A stretch of DNA of 64,000 bases from Chrysoperla carnea (Eukaryota; Arthropoda; Insecta; Neuroptera; Chrysopidae): the NCBI RefSeq assembly GCF_905475395.1, contig NC_058338.1, positions 43,187,935 through 43,251,934 on the forward strand, given 5' to 3'. Made by a program: the position numbers and the translations under genes. Shown piece by piece: positions 1-12,084 of the stretch; positions within the stretch are counted from its first letter, which is position 1, and each line of letters starts with the position of its first letter. Under the pieces are notes generated by a model that saw only the letters and a program-made list of their open reading frames with translations, made no database searches and was not told the DNA's origin.

Positions 1-2191
1 TATAATTATATATAAATATATAAAATTAAAGTATGCAAAATCTTTGGAAGGTTTTATGATTTCTTTCTGGTTTTTAACCGGTGAAAATGAGTACTTAATA
101 AAAATATTTTTGGACCAGGAAGTGAAGTGTTGATTAAGGATGGAAATTGAACAAATTTTTTGTTTTATATCGTTTTTTTCAATTTGTAGTGATCTAGTAA
201 TTTTAAGCACAGTTAAAATTCTTTTCAAGAAATGAATAGTACTTGCATTTGACAAATGTCTTTACGACTGTTTGATTGTTTTGTTTACGATTTTTTGACT
301 TTTTCTTGTTCATTTATTTTTTCGATTATTAAAAATCTGAATGTGACATATTTGAGATATGTATCGCACATTTGACACCTGAGCAGGGGATCTTAAAAAA
401 TCGATAAAAATAATAGACAAAAAAGGTAACACAGGTAACAACTTCGCGATCGCAAAGTCTTGTAATGACATAGTTATCACAAAGTACTATTAGCATATAA
501 AACTTTGTTTAAAGTTAAAAAGTCTCTACGTAAAAATGTTGATGGCGCATACGTAAAAAAAAAGGAACGAACTTTTCAAAGATTTTTCATATGTCTAAAA
601 AAAGTATTATTATTAATGCTACCAAGAAAAACCAGTAAATGGCATTGAAATTATAGTCGACTTGTAATCGATTCAGAGGTTACAGTGATAATTTTGAAAA
701 ACGTATACAATATTTTACAATTTGAATGCTATCTGGTATTTCTAGAAAGCGACCAAAGTCAATATATATTAAATTATATATTTATTGTCAATGTACATAT
801 TTATTTATTTAGAGTATTGATATTTATGAAAAACTGCAATAAATTATTGTCGAAGCAATGAATTTGAACTTGTAAGTTGTATGGTGTCAAATAGTCTTGA
901 TTTTAAGATTTTCAGGATTCATAATATTTTATCCATATCCTGAGTTCCTTTGTAGATTAAAAAAAAAAACAACACGCAGATTGCGATTCCCAATAGGTAT
1001 ACTAACAGAATTTATGAGACTAAAACGAAACTAAAGAATGATGATTCGTTTTTGGTACTTGATTGGGTTTAATTCGGTTTCAAAAGCTATCGAGAAATAT
1101 TTACAAAAATTCTATCTTTGACAAATGCTTTTTTATTAAAAATGCCCATTTACAATATCGGTGTTTTATGGGATTTTAGTCCTACAGATGGTCTATTTGT
1201 AGCGTAGAGTGTTATATGAAAACAATAACGGCGTATGACAAAATCCCATTCGGTTGTTAATATAATCGTATAATATATAAACCATAGATCGTGGCTGAAC
1301 CAATTTGAATTTTTGTATTTAACCTATTGCATTCATAGAAGATCAAGGAAAGTTGAAACTTAACATAAGAATGTATCTGTTAGCCTGTGTATTATAACAA
1401 GTGCCGTTTTCTTCTATTTAATGCGACGTGTGTTCTACCACTTATTATATATTGCTTAAATTTATCAATGTTTTCATTTGATCAGAAGCAAGTTTAAAAT
1501 TTTACGGAATATTTTAACAACTCGTAATCCATGACCCACAGTTATCACATACAGATATGTATTCAATCAAAAAATTAAACGATATGTGAAACAATTTTTA
1601 TTTTCCACTATTGATATGGAGTGTTTATTTACATAAATATTGATATACAATAATTCTACAATTTTATTTTGGTATACAATTGAAAAAATTTAGTTAGGTA
1701 AGTTTTTTTATATAATATTTTTATCATAGTCCAGAACTATTAACAATTGGTTTAATAAAAGTTAGTTTAAAACCGTTTATATTTAATATTAATTTTACAT
1801 TATTAAGCAGAACTATCTAATTCAAATAATAAGCCTAAAGGAATGATACACAGATTTGCTAACGGCGTATCTATATAAGATTTTTACGGACGATCATTTC
1901 TTGCCAGTCTTCAAAGATAGGTTTTATTATTTTGCTTTAAAAAAACTTGACTAGTTTTATCTTTTGCATTACAGATTTTATACAGACTGTCCCATTTAGC
2001 TTGAAACAAGTAAAAACAATAACAATGTTTATAATAACAAATGGTAGATACGGAGGCAATATATTATATTGCCAATTGTTTTTATTTACTATGTGTGCTT
2101 TCGAAATTTTATTGAAAAATGCTAATTTAGCAGCCCCATTATTAATAAAAGTAGCATTTAACAACCGTTAAACTTGAAATATCTGTGCATC
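1..2191. other. gene-free sequence downstream of reductase 1
   Basis: AT-rich sequence with no reading frame resembling a known protein and no clear repeat structure. The only open frames are short antisense pairs around 1.94-2.17 kb, which look like chance. Confidence 0.5.
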
Positions 2192-2197
2192 TTTATT
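2192..2197 (-). terminator. poly(A) signal of aldo-keto reductase 1
   Basis: AATAAA read on the minus strand, about 32 nt past the reductase stop codon at 2229-2231. Position and strand suit a 3' end processing signal. Confidence 0.5.
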
Positions 2198-2228
2198 TCA
2201 CAACAAGGAGGCAAGTAATATAATAACA

Positions 2229-5200
2229 TTAATATTTTAATGCAGTTCCCTTACGAAGAGCTTCTTTTTCAACTCCTTCCCAGTTTCGATGCTCCACTTT
2301 TGAGAGGAATCTAAAAGAGAAAGAGAAGTTTATTTAACAAATCAATACATAGTATATAACAAAGTCGTTCCCCGCTACCTGTCCCTATGTCCCTATATGT
2401 ATGCTTAGATCTTTAAAACTAAGTAACGGTTTTTTCTTTTAGATAGAGTGATTCAAGTGGAAGGTTTTTATGTATAAACATGCATAATATAGTAGAGAAA
2501 TACTGATTATTTTAGAGGTTAAACTAAATTGTGAACAAAAGGAGGGTAAGTGACGGCATATGAAGTGAAGGTTATAACACAATAATCTTTGTGTTTAAAA
2601 TTGAAGTTGCTCAGCGATGCGGATAGTTCACAGCTACTATTTTATAAAAGCATAAATGTATAGTAAGTATTTTTTGAATATAATCAACAAATTAACGACT
2701 TAAAGAACTATTTGCAGAAGATTAGCTGAAATAAAACATTTTGAGTATACAGATCATACAATAAATTTTCAGAAAACACCCAAAAGCAAACATAATTAAT
2801 TCAACTATTTATTATACCAAGGAAGTTTTTATTATGTACCCACTTACTTTTGATTGATGTCTTTCAAAATTTCTAAATGTTTATCACTAAGTGAGTTGTG
2901 AACGATATCTAAGTTAAATTTTAATATATTTCGATTGTTCAATCCAATCAAGTGAACAGCGGGGCCAGGTTGTTTTGTTAATGCATGATACAAAGCTAAC
3001 TGGCCTAGTTCTACTCCATGTGTCTGCAAAATTTGTAAAAAAAAAATAAAAAATAGGGATAATATGTATAATTCCAGTAAATAATCTTAAATATTTTAAA
3101 ATGAACCCCAATCCACAAGTTAGTATGTATAGAAATTACCGTTCTGTTATTAGTTACTTACAAATTATTGTACCAATAGAAATGCATTTACATACTCATT
3201 TTATAGCTCAGTTGCAAGAGTAGACGTTTATATCTAGCCTAAAATACACTCTAGCAAATGAAGAAGTATGTTTCTACAGTTTTACGAATTGTCTATCGAA
3301 TATTAGGTACCTTGCAGTAATCACCAGCCTGCTTACAGATTTGTTTTGTTTTTTCGTGAGCTGGATGCCATGGCTGAGGTCCAAAATTTGTTAACATTCC
3401 CATTTGATGAACAGCACCATTTATTACGCCCACATTTCTTTTCTATTGTAATTTTGAATAATGATTAGTTTATTCACTTTAGTTAATAATATTTTTGGAA
3501 ATTATATAGGAGTAGTTCTGGAAACGAGTAAATTTTGCCAAGGTACTTATTTTTTATATAGATGCATTATACCAATTAAATAACTTTCTATAATTGGTTT
3601 CTGTGTTAATTTTATTTTTACTCGGAAACAATATTCAGTCAAAATCGATTTCATTTTCATCTTTCTTTTTTAGAACTACTCATAAATACATTACCTTAAA
3701 GAATTCTAAATATTCACTTAAAGCATCATCGGTAAGTGTAAATCGTGCATAATTAAGAATTGAAGAAATTTTCACTTTACTCCGTTGTATGCACTCCTTT
3801 AGTGTGGAAAGTGAATAATCTGTAACTCCTATAAATCTTGCTTTTCCTTTTTTAACAACTTCTTCCAAAGTTGGTAAACACTCATTTAAAACTATATCTA
3901 GATTTTCTGAAAATCCAATATCATGAATCTAAAATAGAAATTTATCCCCAAAAATTATTGCCAATTTTTTCAAAACTAAAAATTTCTTACCTGAATAATA
4001 TCAACTGCATTCATTCCAAGTAATTTTAAGCTTTGATCAACACTTTCTAGTGTGCTTTTAGCAGTATAGTCAAATTTAACACCAACAGATTTATCAGGAT
4101 TAGTAACTACATAACGTGCAACTTTAGTTGCGATGTAATATGCTTCACGTGGAACAGTTTTTAACGCCTAAAATAAATTGTTTACACTTCATTATCACCA
4201 CCCTCCTTCTGCAAAAATTTGGAACATCCAATTGGTTTAAATGACTATTATTCGCGTGTATAAAGGTATAAAGATGCCAGTTCGCGGGACAGCAATCTGT
4301 TTGTTAAATGATTATTATACATATTTGAACCTTCGTGAGTGGCTTCTTTTTAGCAAGTCTGCCACAATTTCTCTCTACGAATGTGTTCGAAAGTGCTACG
4401 TTTTCAAATGTGCATGATAACGTCATATTTAAGCTAACGATTTGGAAAAACGCAGCAGGGAATTTCTCGGACACTATATGATCACTTGATAACATTAATA
4501 AATTATTGTTTAATAATTATTAATGTTATAACATGATTGATGATTCCTAGTGGGTCATTTCACCCGAAAAATTTTAGCATGCTCTTGTAGTCTATTTATA
4601 TTTATTTTTTATATATTTATTACCTTTCCTAATATTTCTTCTGAAGAACCGTTTCCATAGAAAGGTGCTGTATCAATATAATTGATACCACTTTTTAATG
4701 CTGTATGAATTGTTGCGATGACTTCATCCTCGTTATATTTCCTGAAACATTGAATTATTCATTCAAATGAAGATTATCAATTTAAAATCAAACTTCTTGA
4801 GAAAACATTATTTCAAGATTATATGATTTTCTATCAGATCAAATTAAGAGATTGATTTAAAACTACCCGTTTTGATTACCCACAATCATGGAATGATTAC
4901 CCCGGTGTTTGTTTTACAGGTGATATAATTCCAGTTATCGAAGTCTAACTACCACTTTACGGGGTGGGATTTGTAAATTTTGGTTTGTCCGAAAAACATC
5001 ATATTTAATACAAAGAATTTTTGTAGCTAAACTTGAAAATCGATCAACTGATTTTAATTCATCTTAATTTAATGTTTTAGTGAAAAACTTTACTTCAGAA
5101 TGAAGAACTAAAAGACATTTACCGACATCTCAAAGCGACCTATAAGGAAAACTATATTTTACAAAATTATTTACTAAGTTTTTATGACCACCATGACCTG

Positions 5201-5767
5201 CTCTAGATCGTACTTGGTACAATTAGAAGAATTTTGAAGAATTTTTGCAAAAGCTGGTATAGCGAGAAAGTAGAAAAATTAACTCTTTCTGACCTACCTA
5301 AAATTAAAATCAATTTACATCAAATTTTTTTTAACTTGTTTTATTCCACCTCCTGATAGCCGTTATTACAATCTCACTCAACAACCTAAGCTTAGATTGG
5401 ACGCGTAAATCGACTCGAACATAGTCTTAAAGTGTAGATTAGGCTTTAATATAACACAAAATTTCCATCAACTATTTTCATGAGATAATTTCAATTAATT
5501 TAAAGCTAATAGAGGTAGAATGCAACATCAACATACAACAATATTCAATCATAAAATATCAATACCAGGAGTTTAGTCAATTAAAATGAATAGTATGAAT
5601 AAAATCAACTAATTTACATACCCATACAAATTAGTGAAACCAGCACCTCCAATACCAATTTGTGAAACTATTAAACCAGTATCACCCAAAGGTGTATATT
5701 TCATTTTTCGTACCGCTTCTTCATCATGAAATCCTTGTACAAATGTTGGTGGCAAGTCTCCGTTCAT
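2229..5767 (-). CDS. aldo-keto reductase, copy 1 (L-galactose dehydrogenase-like family)
   Basis: Seven exons join in frame into 354 residues: 5622-5767, 4624-4741, 3991-4167, 3695-3928, 3311-3442, 2848-3023, 2229-2310, all with GT-AG introns. The product is a soluble NAD(P)H-dependent (alpha/beta)8-barrel reductase of the insect family annotated as L-galactose dehydrogenase-like (fly CG18547/CG3397 type); the true substrate is unknown. The tetrad typical of the superfamily is visible: D72 and Y77 in YIDTAPFYG, K103 in YIATKVARY, H149 in IHDI. GKARFIGVT and the C-terminal MGMLTNFGPQPWHPA also fit the family. The start is the ATG of MNGDLPPTF, shared exactly with copy 2. No signal peptide or membrane segment is seen. 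It is a tandem paralogue of the gene at 13033-17527, in the same orientation with identical intron positions. A pogo-like transposon lies upstream. Family call sure; substrate not. Confidence 0.93.
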
Positions 5768-6052
5768 TGTTTGCAAAACTTCTTTCTACAGTGTACTTCA
5801 ATAAATGATTGCTACAACAAATGATTACAAACCGGCATATTATATTCAATTAAAGAAGCTATTATAATCATCAGAGATAAGTGTTGGGTTCCGCACAACA
5901 GTGGCGTATTTCTTCCAACAAAATATAGGTACTACTAAATTTATAAAAGAGCTAGTATAAGCTTACTAATTACCCCCAAACGAATCAATTCCAAATAGGC
6001 GTATGAGGATAGTAGGATACAACTGAGAACCTAAATTTTGAATTCATATATA
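5768..6052 (-). promoter_or_regulatory. upstream block conserved between the two reductase genes
   Basis: Three short blocks just upstream of the start are kept in both paralogues in the same order: CAAACCGGCA (5828-5837 here, 17594-17603 at copy 2), GAGATAAGTGTTGGG (5874-5888, 17650-17664) and a GAACCTAAA-containing block (about 6019-6039, 17677-17697). On the coding strand the last reads as TTTAG followed by GTTCT, so it could be the acceptor of a non-coding 5' exon. Conservation shows either a duplicated promoter/5' UTR or incomplete divergence. Confidence 0.45.
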
Positions 6053-7190
6053 ATACATTTAATAATTCCAGGTTTTCACTTCATTTAATCTGGTTTCAGC
6101 ATAATAACCCTGATAAACACTAGTCACCTTAATTTTTAAGGTATAACCTTGCAGGAACTATTTACTAAAAATGAGTCGATGGTCGTAAACTTGTAAAAAA
6201 ATATGTAAAAAACTATTCTTACTTGAATTGCGCATATGTTGTAATGATTAAAATTAATTAGCAAAAGTATTTAAATTAGTATTCTTAATTAATTCAAATT
6301 TAGTTTGGTTTTATTGCATGATTCTATAGAAATGCAATCTAAGGCCACCCTTACACTGTAAGAAGAATTCTCTCGTCAGATGTTTAAACAAGATCCGGCA
6401 CCTCATCAGGCTTCAGGTACTTTGTGACCGGAGCGGCCGGGAAGCATACTAGTATTTTTTAATGACATCATTCATACTGAGTTTTGCTTTAGTTTTGAGT
6501 AGACTCCGCCTTTTGTGCTCACGAAGTTCTATTCGTGAGAAATATTACATGTATTAGAAATAAGTTTCTGATATTGTATCCTAAATACTGGCATACTTTC
6601 CACCGATGTAAAAATATTCTCATCAGAGTTTCAGATAGTGTGCGGTTACCTTAACAATAATAATAATAACAGCAAATATTTCATTATAATTAATTACTTT
6701 TTCTAAGAAGATAATGAAGAGTTATCTTTCATTCATAATATAAAAATAGTTTTTAACGATTTGATGAGTTCGAGGTCAAAATAGTTTACTGTGGCCAAAA
6801 ATTTACAAAAATTGTGAATTTTTTATGGATATTCGAAAACTATTTGAAAACGTCATTCTAGCAAAAAGCTGTTCCATTTAATTATAGACTTTATATTCGA
6901 TAATTAAAAAAAAAAAATTTAATTGTTCATTTTTCAACCCACACTTGACCGATAAATACAATTTTACAACTTAAATAAATGGAAAAATTTGAGCCAATTT
7001 TTCTTGAATTGATCGCAATAAACGCCCTGGGAATCCTCATAAAAGCTCGATTAGAAGCCTAGATACGAAGATTTTACGATTTTTGCTTGAAAATTTTACA
7101 ATAAATATTTCATTATATTGCCAAGCAAACCCTAAAGCTTAAATACCTGTACTATTAATAGTTTCGTGGGAAAAAAATCAGAAATATCAT
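6053..7190. other. intergenic sequence left of the pogo element
   Basis: No coding potential or repeat structure recognised. It ends at the TA target site of the pogo-like transposon. Confidence 0.4.
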
Positions 7191-7192
7191 TA

Positions 7193-7217
7193 CCGTCAGT
7201 TGGGGTAACATTGGCCC
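7193..7217 (+). repeat. left terminal inverted repeat of the pogo element
   Basis: Begins CCGTCAGTTGGGGTAAC and differs from the reverse complement of 10017-10041 at three positions. TA precedes it. Confidence 0.9.
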
Positions 7218-7725
7218 TTTGAGGTTAACTTTGGCCCAAAACTAGAAAAAGTTTAAATGTTCTGTATTTTGACATCTAGGTTGATTTACTCACTAAGTTC
7301 TAGCATTTCCCGATAGATAGCAACACTGGCCAGACTTCTGAGCCAACCTGGGTATAGTTACACGTTTCACCACCAATGCAGTGCTGCTCCATCTTGGTGT
7401 TGTCAAAGTGCTGGATTTTGTTGTCTTCCAACTTTTGTTTCCTCAAGCTTATTTTTAAGCTGTTGAGAGCTGGTAAGTGAATTTTCTTTTACTGTAATCC
7501 TTTGTTTAACTTAATATCAATACAACTATTTGTTTATGTTTATAGTTTACAAACTGAGATGAGTTTTGTAGGTTGGTCTAACTTTGTCCCAGATTTAGGG
7601 TAACTTTGGCCCAACATGGCCCAAAATTTTTTTGCTGTTATTTATCCATTTAAGATGCTAAATCATTGCAGTATATCCCTGTTAAACTGTATATAATAAC
7701 AATTGTGTGTTTTGTTGCAGGGAAA

Positions 7726-9576
7726 ATGCCAAGAAACCGGATAAAACCACTAGGGACTAGAAATTACGGTAACTACAAACCAGAAATATTGGATGAATGT
7801 CTTGAGGCCATACGATCAGGTGAGTTAACACAAAGAGCTGCAGAAACAAGGTATGGCATTCCTCGTTCTACAATTAAGAATAAATTGAAAGGCAGGCATA
7901 TGAATACAGTTGGTCGAGCAAGAACATTTAGCGATGAAGAAGAGCTGGCTTTTGAAAAGCACTTGATAACACTATCTGACTATGGATTTCCAGTTGTTGA
8001 GACTGATTTCAGATATGCAGTAAAATGCTATTTAGATAAGAAAGGTGTCAAGATAGATAGGTTTCAAAACAACCTCCCTGGCTACGAATGGACCAAATCG
8101 TTTTTGAAAAGGCATGAGAAGCTGACAAGTCGTCTCAGCTCTAACATAAAAAAAGTAAGAGCTGAAGTTGGTGCTAAAGATATTGAAAATTACATGGAAA
8201 ACCTGAAAGAAGTTATCGAAAACGTTCCTGCCACTCATATTTGGAACTACGATGAAACAAATCTTTCAGATGACCCTGGAAACAAAAAGGTAATTTGTAA
8301 GAGGGGAGCTAAATATGTGGAAAACATATGCAATCATAGTAAAAGTGCAACCTCTCTCATGTTTTCTGGAAATGCTGCAGGGACTCTTCTCCCCCCCTAT
8401 GTAGTGTACAAGGCAGATAACATGTGGACAACTTGGACTGAGAATGGACCAGCAGGGGCTCGTTATAATCGTTCTAAAAGTGGCTGGTTTGACGCTATAT
8501 GTTTCGAAGATTGGTTTGAGTCGTTGTTCTTACCTCATGTGAGAACTCAAAATGGGCCAAAAGTTATTATCGGGGATAACTTGTCTTCACACATTAGTTT
8601 AAACGTACTTAGGCTTTGTGAAGAAAACAATGTTAAATTTGTCTGCTTACCACCGAACTCCACCCATCTTACACAACCTCTAGATGTGGCCTTCTTTTCC
8701 CCCATGAAAAAGTCATGGCGAGCAATCTTAAGCAAATGGAAAGAGTCCGCTTCTGGCTCTAAGTTCACAACCATTCCAAAGGACGCATTTCCGACTCTAT
8801 TAAAAGAGTTAATGGCTAGTTTGGCAGAAAATCAAGAAAGAAACCTGATGGCTGGATTTGAAAAGTGTGGAATCCATCCTTTTAACAAACAGAAACTACT
8901 AGACAGGCTGCCAGAAAACCAACCGGTTGACAACACAGTAATAGGAGAAGCCTTTCTTGAGCAACTGGAGAAAAAGAGAGCTGAATACTTGACGAAAGAT
9001 GGCCCCAAAAAGAGAAAGAAGAAGCTGCAAGTGCCCGCAGGAAAGAGTGTTTCGGTTAAGGATGTAGAAGAAGCTACCGGTATCTTAGAAGCAACCAATA
9101 AACCCTCTTCGTCAAAGCAGACTTCGTCAAAATCTGAGAAAGAAAAAGTTCCCAAGAAGAAGCATAAACAGACTTACAATTCTTCTTCGGATGAAGACGA
9201 TGTGGAAATGGTATTAGAGTCAGATGGAGTGAGTGAATCATTTTCAGACCTAGAAGACCTTCAGGAAGAATCTAAGAAAGCCGAACCTACTGCTGAAACA
9301 AAAAAACAAAAATGGAAAGCAGAAGATTTTGCCGTTGATAACTTTGTAATTGTGATCTACAATGGTCAAAAGTACCCTGGCAAAATAGTAAGCATTTTTG
9401 ATCATGGCCCAGTAGTTGAGTGCATGGAGAAGAAAATAAAATTCTGGCGCTGGCCTGAGAAGCAAGACCGCATGGCCTATGACTGGGATGACGTTTGGGA
9501 AAAAATAAATCCTCCTAAAATAGCATCAAAGAGGAACCAGTTCACAGTCCCAGAACTAGACAATTTCGTGGAATAA
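7726..9576 (+). CDS. pogo/Tigger-type DDD transposase
   Basis: An uninterrupted 616-residue frame from the ATG of MPRNRIKPLG. That start is chosen because it follows the splice acceptor (TTTGTTGCAG, 7711-7720) and matches the usual start of this family; the open frame runs further 5' to 7666, through intron. Residues 10-60 form a Psq/CENP-B-type helix-turn-helix (TQRAAETRYGIPRSTI). Residues about 70-145 match a second CENP-B-like DNA-binding region. The DDE/D nuclease core has D176 (WNYDETNLS), D284 (IIGDNLSSH) and D320 (LTQPLDVAFF), with 35 residues between the last two. A Lys/Ser/acidic linker (about 425-530) leads to a small Tudor/SH3-like C-terminal domain (about 535-595, YNGQKYPGKI). It cuts and pastes the surrounding element at TA sites. 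No stop or frameshift is visible, so it may still be active. Could be confused with jerky-like host genes, but the TIRs argue for a transposon. Confidence 0.95.
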   Translation: MPRNRIKPLGTRNYGNYKPEILDECLEAIRSGELTQRAAETRYGIPRSTIKNKLKGRHMNTVGRARTFSDEEELAFEKHLITLSDYGFPVVETDFRYAVKCYLDKKGVKIDRFQNNLPGYEWTKSFLKRHEKLTSRLSSNIKKVRAEVGAKDIENYMENLKEVIENVPATHIWNYDETNLSDDPGNKKVICKRGAKYVENICNHSKSATSLMFSGNAAGTLLPPYVVYKADNMWTTWTENGPAGARYNRSKSGWFDAICFEDWFESLFLPHVRTQNGPKVIIGDNLSSHISLNVLRLCEENNVKFVCLPPNSTHLTQPLDVAFFSPMKKSWRAILSKWKESASGSKFTTIPKDAFPTLLKELMASLAENQERNLMAGFEKCGIHPFNKQKLLDRLPENQPVDNTVIGEAFLEQLEKKRAEYLTKDGPKKRKKKLQVPAGKSVSVKDVEEATGILEATNKPSSSKQTSSKSEKEKVPKKKHKQTYNSSSDEDDVEMVLESDGVSESFSDLEDLQEESKKAEPTAETKKQKWKAEDFAVDNFVIVIYNGQKYPGKIVSIFDHGPVVECMEKKIKFWRWPEKQDRMAYDWDDVWEKINPPKIASKRNQFTVPELDNFVE

Positions 9577-9596
9577 CTTGAAATATTTTTACTTCC

Positions 9597-9651
9597 TTTT
9601 GTAACAATAAAGTGTGATTTTTACTTCGTTTTGTAACAATAAAGTGTGGTT
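9597..9651 (+). terminator. duplicated poly(A) signal of the pogo transcript
   Basis: A 32-bp unit containing TTTTGTAACAATAAAGTGTG is repeated in tandem, giving AATAAA at 9606-9611 and 9638-9643, 30 and 62 nt after the transposase stop. Confidence 0.6.
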
Positions 9652-10016
9652 TTCTTAGCAGTTTGTTTTCCTTTTCCACTTTTTTGTCCAAATCATAAAG
9701 TTTAAAAGTAAAAATCTAATAAACTTGAAAACTGAATACTTGAAAAGAATCTTGTATAGGGTAACTTTGCTCCACTTATGATATGGTACTAAATTTCAAA
9801 GGTTTTAATGGATGGGACAAAGTTACCCCAATCCCAGGTAACTTTGTCCCAATTTTTAAAAATTTTTTATCTAGGTTAGGAAAATTATTAGGGACTTATA
9901 CTAATGCTTAAATTTGTGGCACATAATCGAATAATAACTGGAAAAACTTAAAACACAATCTTCATCACAAATAGATTGGTAAAAACTGGTTTGTTTCACA
10001 AAAAACTGGGAAAGTT

Positions 10017-10041
10017 GGGCCAAAGTTACCCCAGTTGACGG
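10017..10041 (-). repeat. right terminal inverted repeat of the pogo element
   Basis: Reads GGGCCAAAGTTACCCC then AGTTGACGG on the plus strand and is followed by TA. It pairs with 7193-7217. Confidence 0.9.
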
Positions 10042-10043
10042 TA

Positions 10044-10689
10044 CCTTAGGAAACGCTCTCTGTCAAAAGTGTATCATGGTAAAAGATGTTCTTTAAAATA
10101 AAGTGAGGCCGAACTCGGGAAAGAATGCATTTTTTTTACATTTCAGTCTCAAGATTCATCTATTCGACTTTTTTTAAAAGCAAGCTATTTTTGTGCTTTA
10201 TGTACCTGTAGTATAAAAGTGCTTGAGAAACATATGCTCTACAAATTAATTATATGCTCTACAATTTCGAAGAATGCAGTTTTTATGGAAGTCAAATTTG
10301 AAGAATTTTAAAAAATCCTTTCATAATAATTCATAATTTTTGTGGATTTTATACCACAAAAAAATATCCCGATATCCGTCGAACTTTCAAACTTGCTATT
10401 TACCTACTCTCTCATGACTATATAAATTAGTAAGAAAAAATTCATAAAATACATATTAAAGCATGTTATTAATATAAACCTGAAAATCAATAGATAAGAA
10501 GTGCCGTACGATTTAGACAAGCAGGAAATATTTGCCCAAAAGATACCCATTTGAAATAAGCTTGCGTTTAAAATACTTGACTTTTAGGAAATAATTTATG
10601 AAAATGATTATCACATATTACATTAACATAAATAGGATGCCATTAAGCAATAACTCATTAATATGTATATGTATTAGGTAATTTAAATA
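10044..10689. other. intergenic sequence between pogo element and LINE remnant
   Basis: AT-rich; nothing recognised in it. Confidence 0.4.
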
Positions 10690-11047
10690 AATAGACCAGC
10701 ACTACAGGTCTAGAAGGAAGGCCCTTGGCTTTCGAGCAGACATGTCTCCATCTGCTTCTGTTCTCGGCTTCTCGTTTCCAATTTCCAGTTCCCAGTTCCC
10801 AGTTCTCGCAAATCTTTTTCCACTGACTTTATTTCCTCTGATCAGTACTTGCCTCGCCGCTATATCTTGTATCTGTGATCTTATCACGTTTATTATACAG
10901 GGCTCTTTATATAATTCGTATAGTTTTTGGTTTGATCTTCGCAAAAATCCCCTACTTCCCGGTCTCCAAATATTTCTCTCCCATATGTTCAGTGTCTGTT
11001 TTTCTTTTTGGTTCAGCTTCCATAACTCGCTACCATACACGAGGTAG
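10690..11047 (-). mobile_element. 3' remnant of a non-LTR retrotransposon (LINE)
   Basis: The minus strand from 11040 to 10702 reads YGSELWKLNQKE, then LNIWERNIWR and LYELYKEP. This matches the stretch after the reverse transcriptase catalytic core in jockey/RTE-like LINEs (YGSE-W-L, ERK-LR-I-G, NEELY-LY-EP). The downstream GH-RM region typical of these proteins is not recognisable. Catalytic RT and endonuclease domains are absent, so this is a 5'-truncated fossil. Confidence 0.7.
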
Positions 11048-12043
11048 TACTTTGAGCAAAATTCACCACTGTTTTATAAAAATAAATAAACTGAAATTTA
11101 ATGATGTTTTACTACTGCTACTGGCTTCCAATCTTGTTTAAATACTTTTGACTTCTATGTACAGCTTAGTTGTTAGATCTGATATGGATCTGATATAAAG
11201 TACCTAAGTAAAAATATAATCTTGGAGTATTTCGATGTGTAATGTTGTAAAGAACACGAATGAATAGACCATAGCCAGTAAGCAGCAATAAAGTCCTCCG
11301 CCTGGGCTAAATCGACAAATTAACAATGGGGGATGGGGAGGAGGTTGGTACACAAATTACAAAATTTTGTTTCTTTTCAAAATAAAAATATTTTTTGATC
11401 AGTTTTAAGCAAAAAAGTTTTTCTCTAAGCGCTTAGTATTTGAAATTAAAAATGCAATATTCGATTTTAAGAAAAATGTGTTATTTTTTCAATCTATGAG
11501 GTAATTCACTTAGCTAAAGCAGCTTCTGCGCTACGGTTTTTTTATTATTCTGTGCATAATTTCACTGTTTATAAAATAATCATATAAATGTTAATAATAT
11601 TTTGATATTTTGAAAAATTTAGAAATATTTTATCATTTAAGAGTTTATTTATTTTAATTTGATTAAAACTATTATCATTTTAGTGTTTTTTTAACAAAAA
11701 ATAATTAGTGTCATAGTTTACTTGCGAGAGATAAATAGATAAAAATATTTCACCAAAGTATATATTTATACTTCAATTTATATATAGGAGAAAGTGCTAC
11801 AAAATGATCCCTATTTTGTGTGTAAAATTCACTTCTATAAAACTGGATAGAGAATCTATATGGCGTAAAATAAATTTAAATGTTTAACATTGAAGTATTT
11901 CCAGCACCTTAGAATGGGTGTCTGGGAACTAAATGAAATCATTGTACGAAATATAAATTTTTTCGTCATCAAGATAACATATAAATGAAAAGAGATATCG
12001 AGCTGAAAATTTTATAGGCGTCTTCGGGACAAAAAAAGGACTT

Positions 12044-12084
<41 letters not shown>

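Larger units (their letters stand above)
7193..10041 (+). mobile_element. complete-looking pogo-like (Tc1/mariner superfamily) DNA transposon
   Basis: A 2849-bp element flanked by TA at 7191-7192 and 10042-10043, the target duplication of the superfamily. The terminal inverted repeats match at 22 of 25 positions, with core TGGGGTAAC. Inside are a non-coding leader with a donor at 7473 (CTG|GTAAGT), an acceptor at 7719-7720, a long transposase frame and a 3' trailer with two AATAAA signals. Several copies of a GTAACTTTGKCCC-type motif lie near both ends. Intact ends, target site and reading frame suggest a recent insertion between the two reductase paralogues. Confidence 0.9.

Noticed and set aside
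8547-9155. Minus-strand open frames inside the pogo element
   Set aside because: Antisense shadows of the transposase, with low-complexity composition caused by its Lys/Glu-rich linker.
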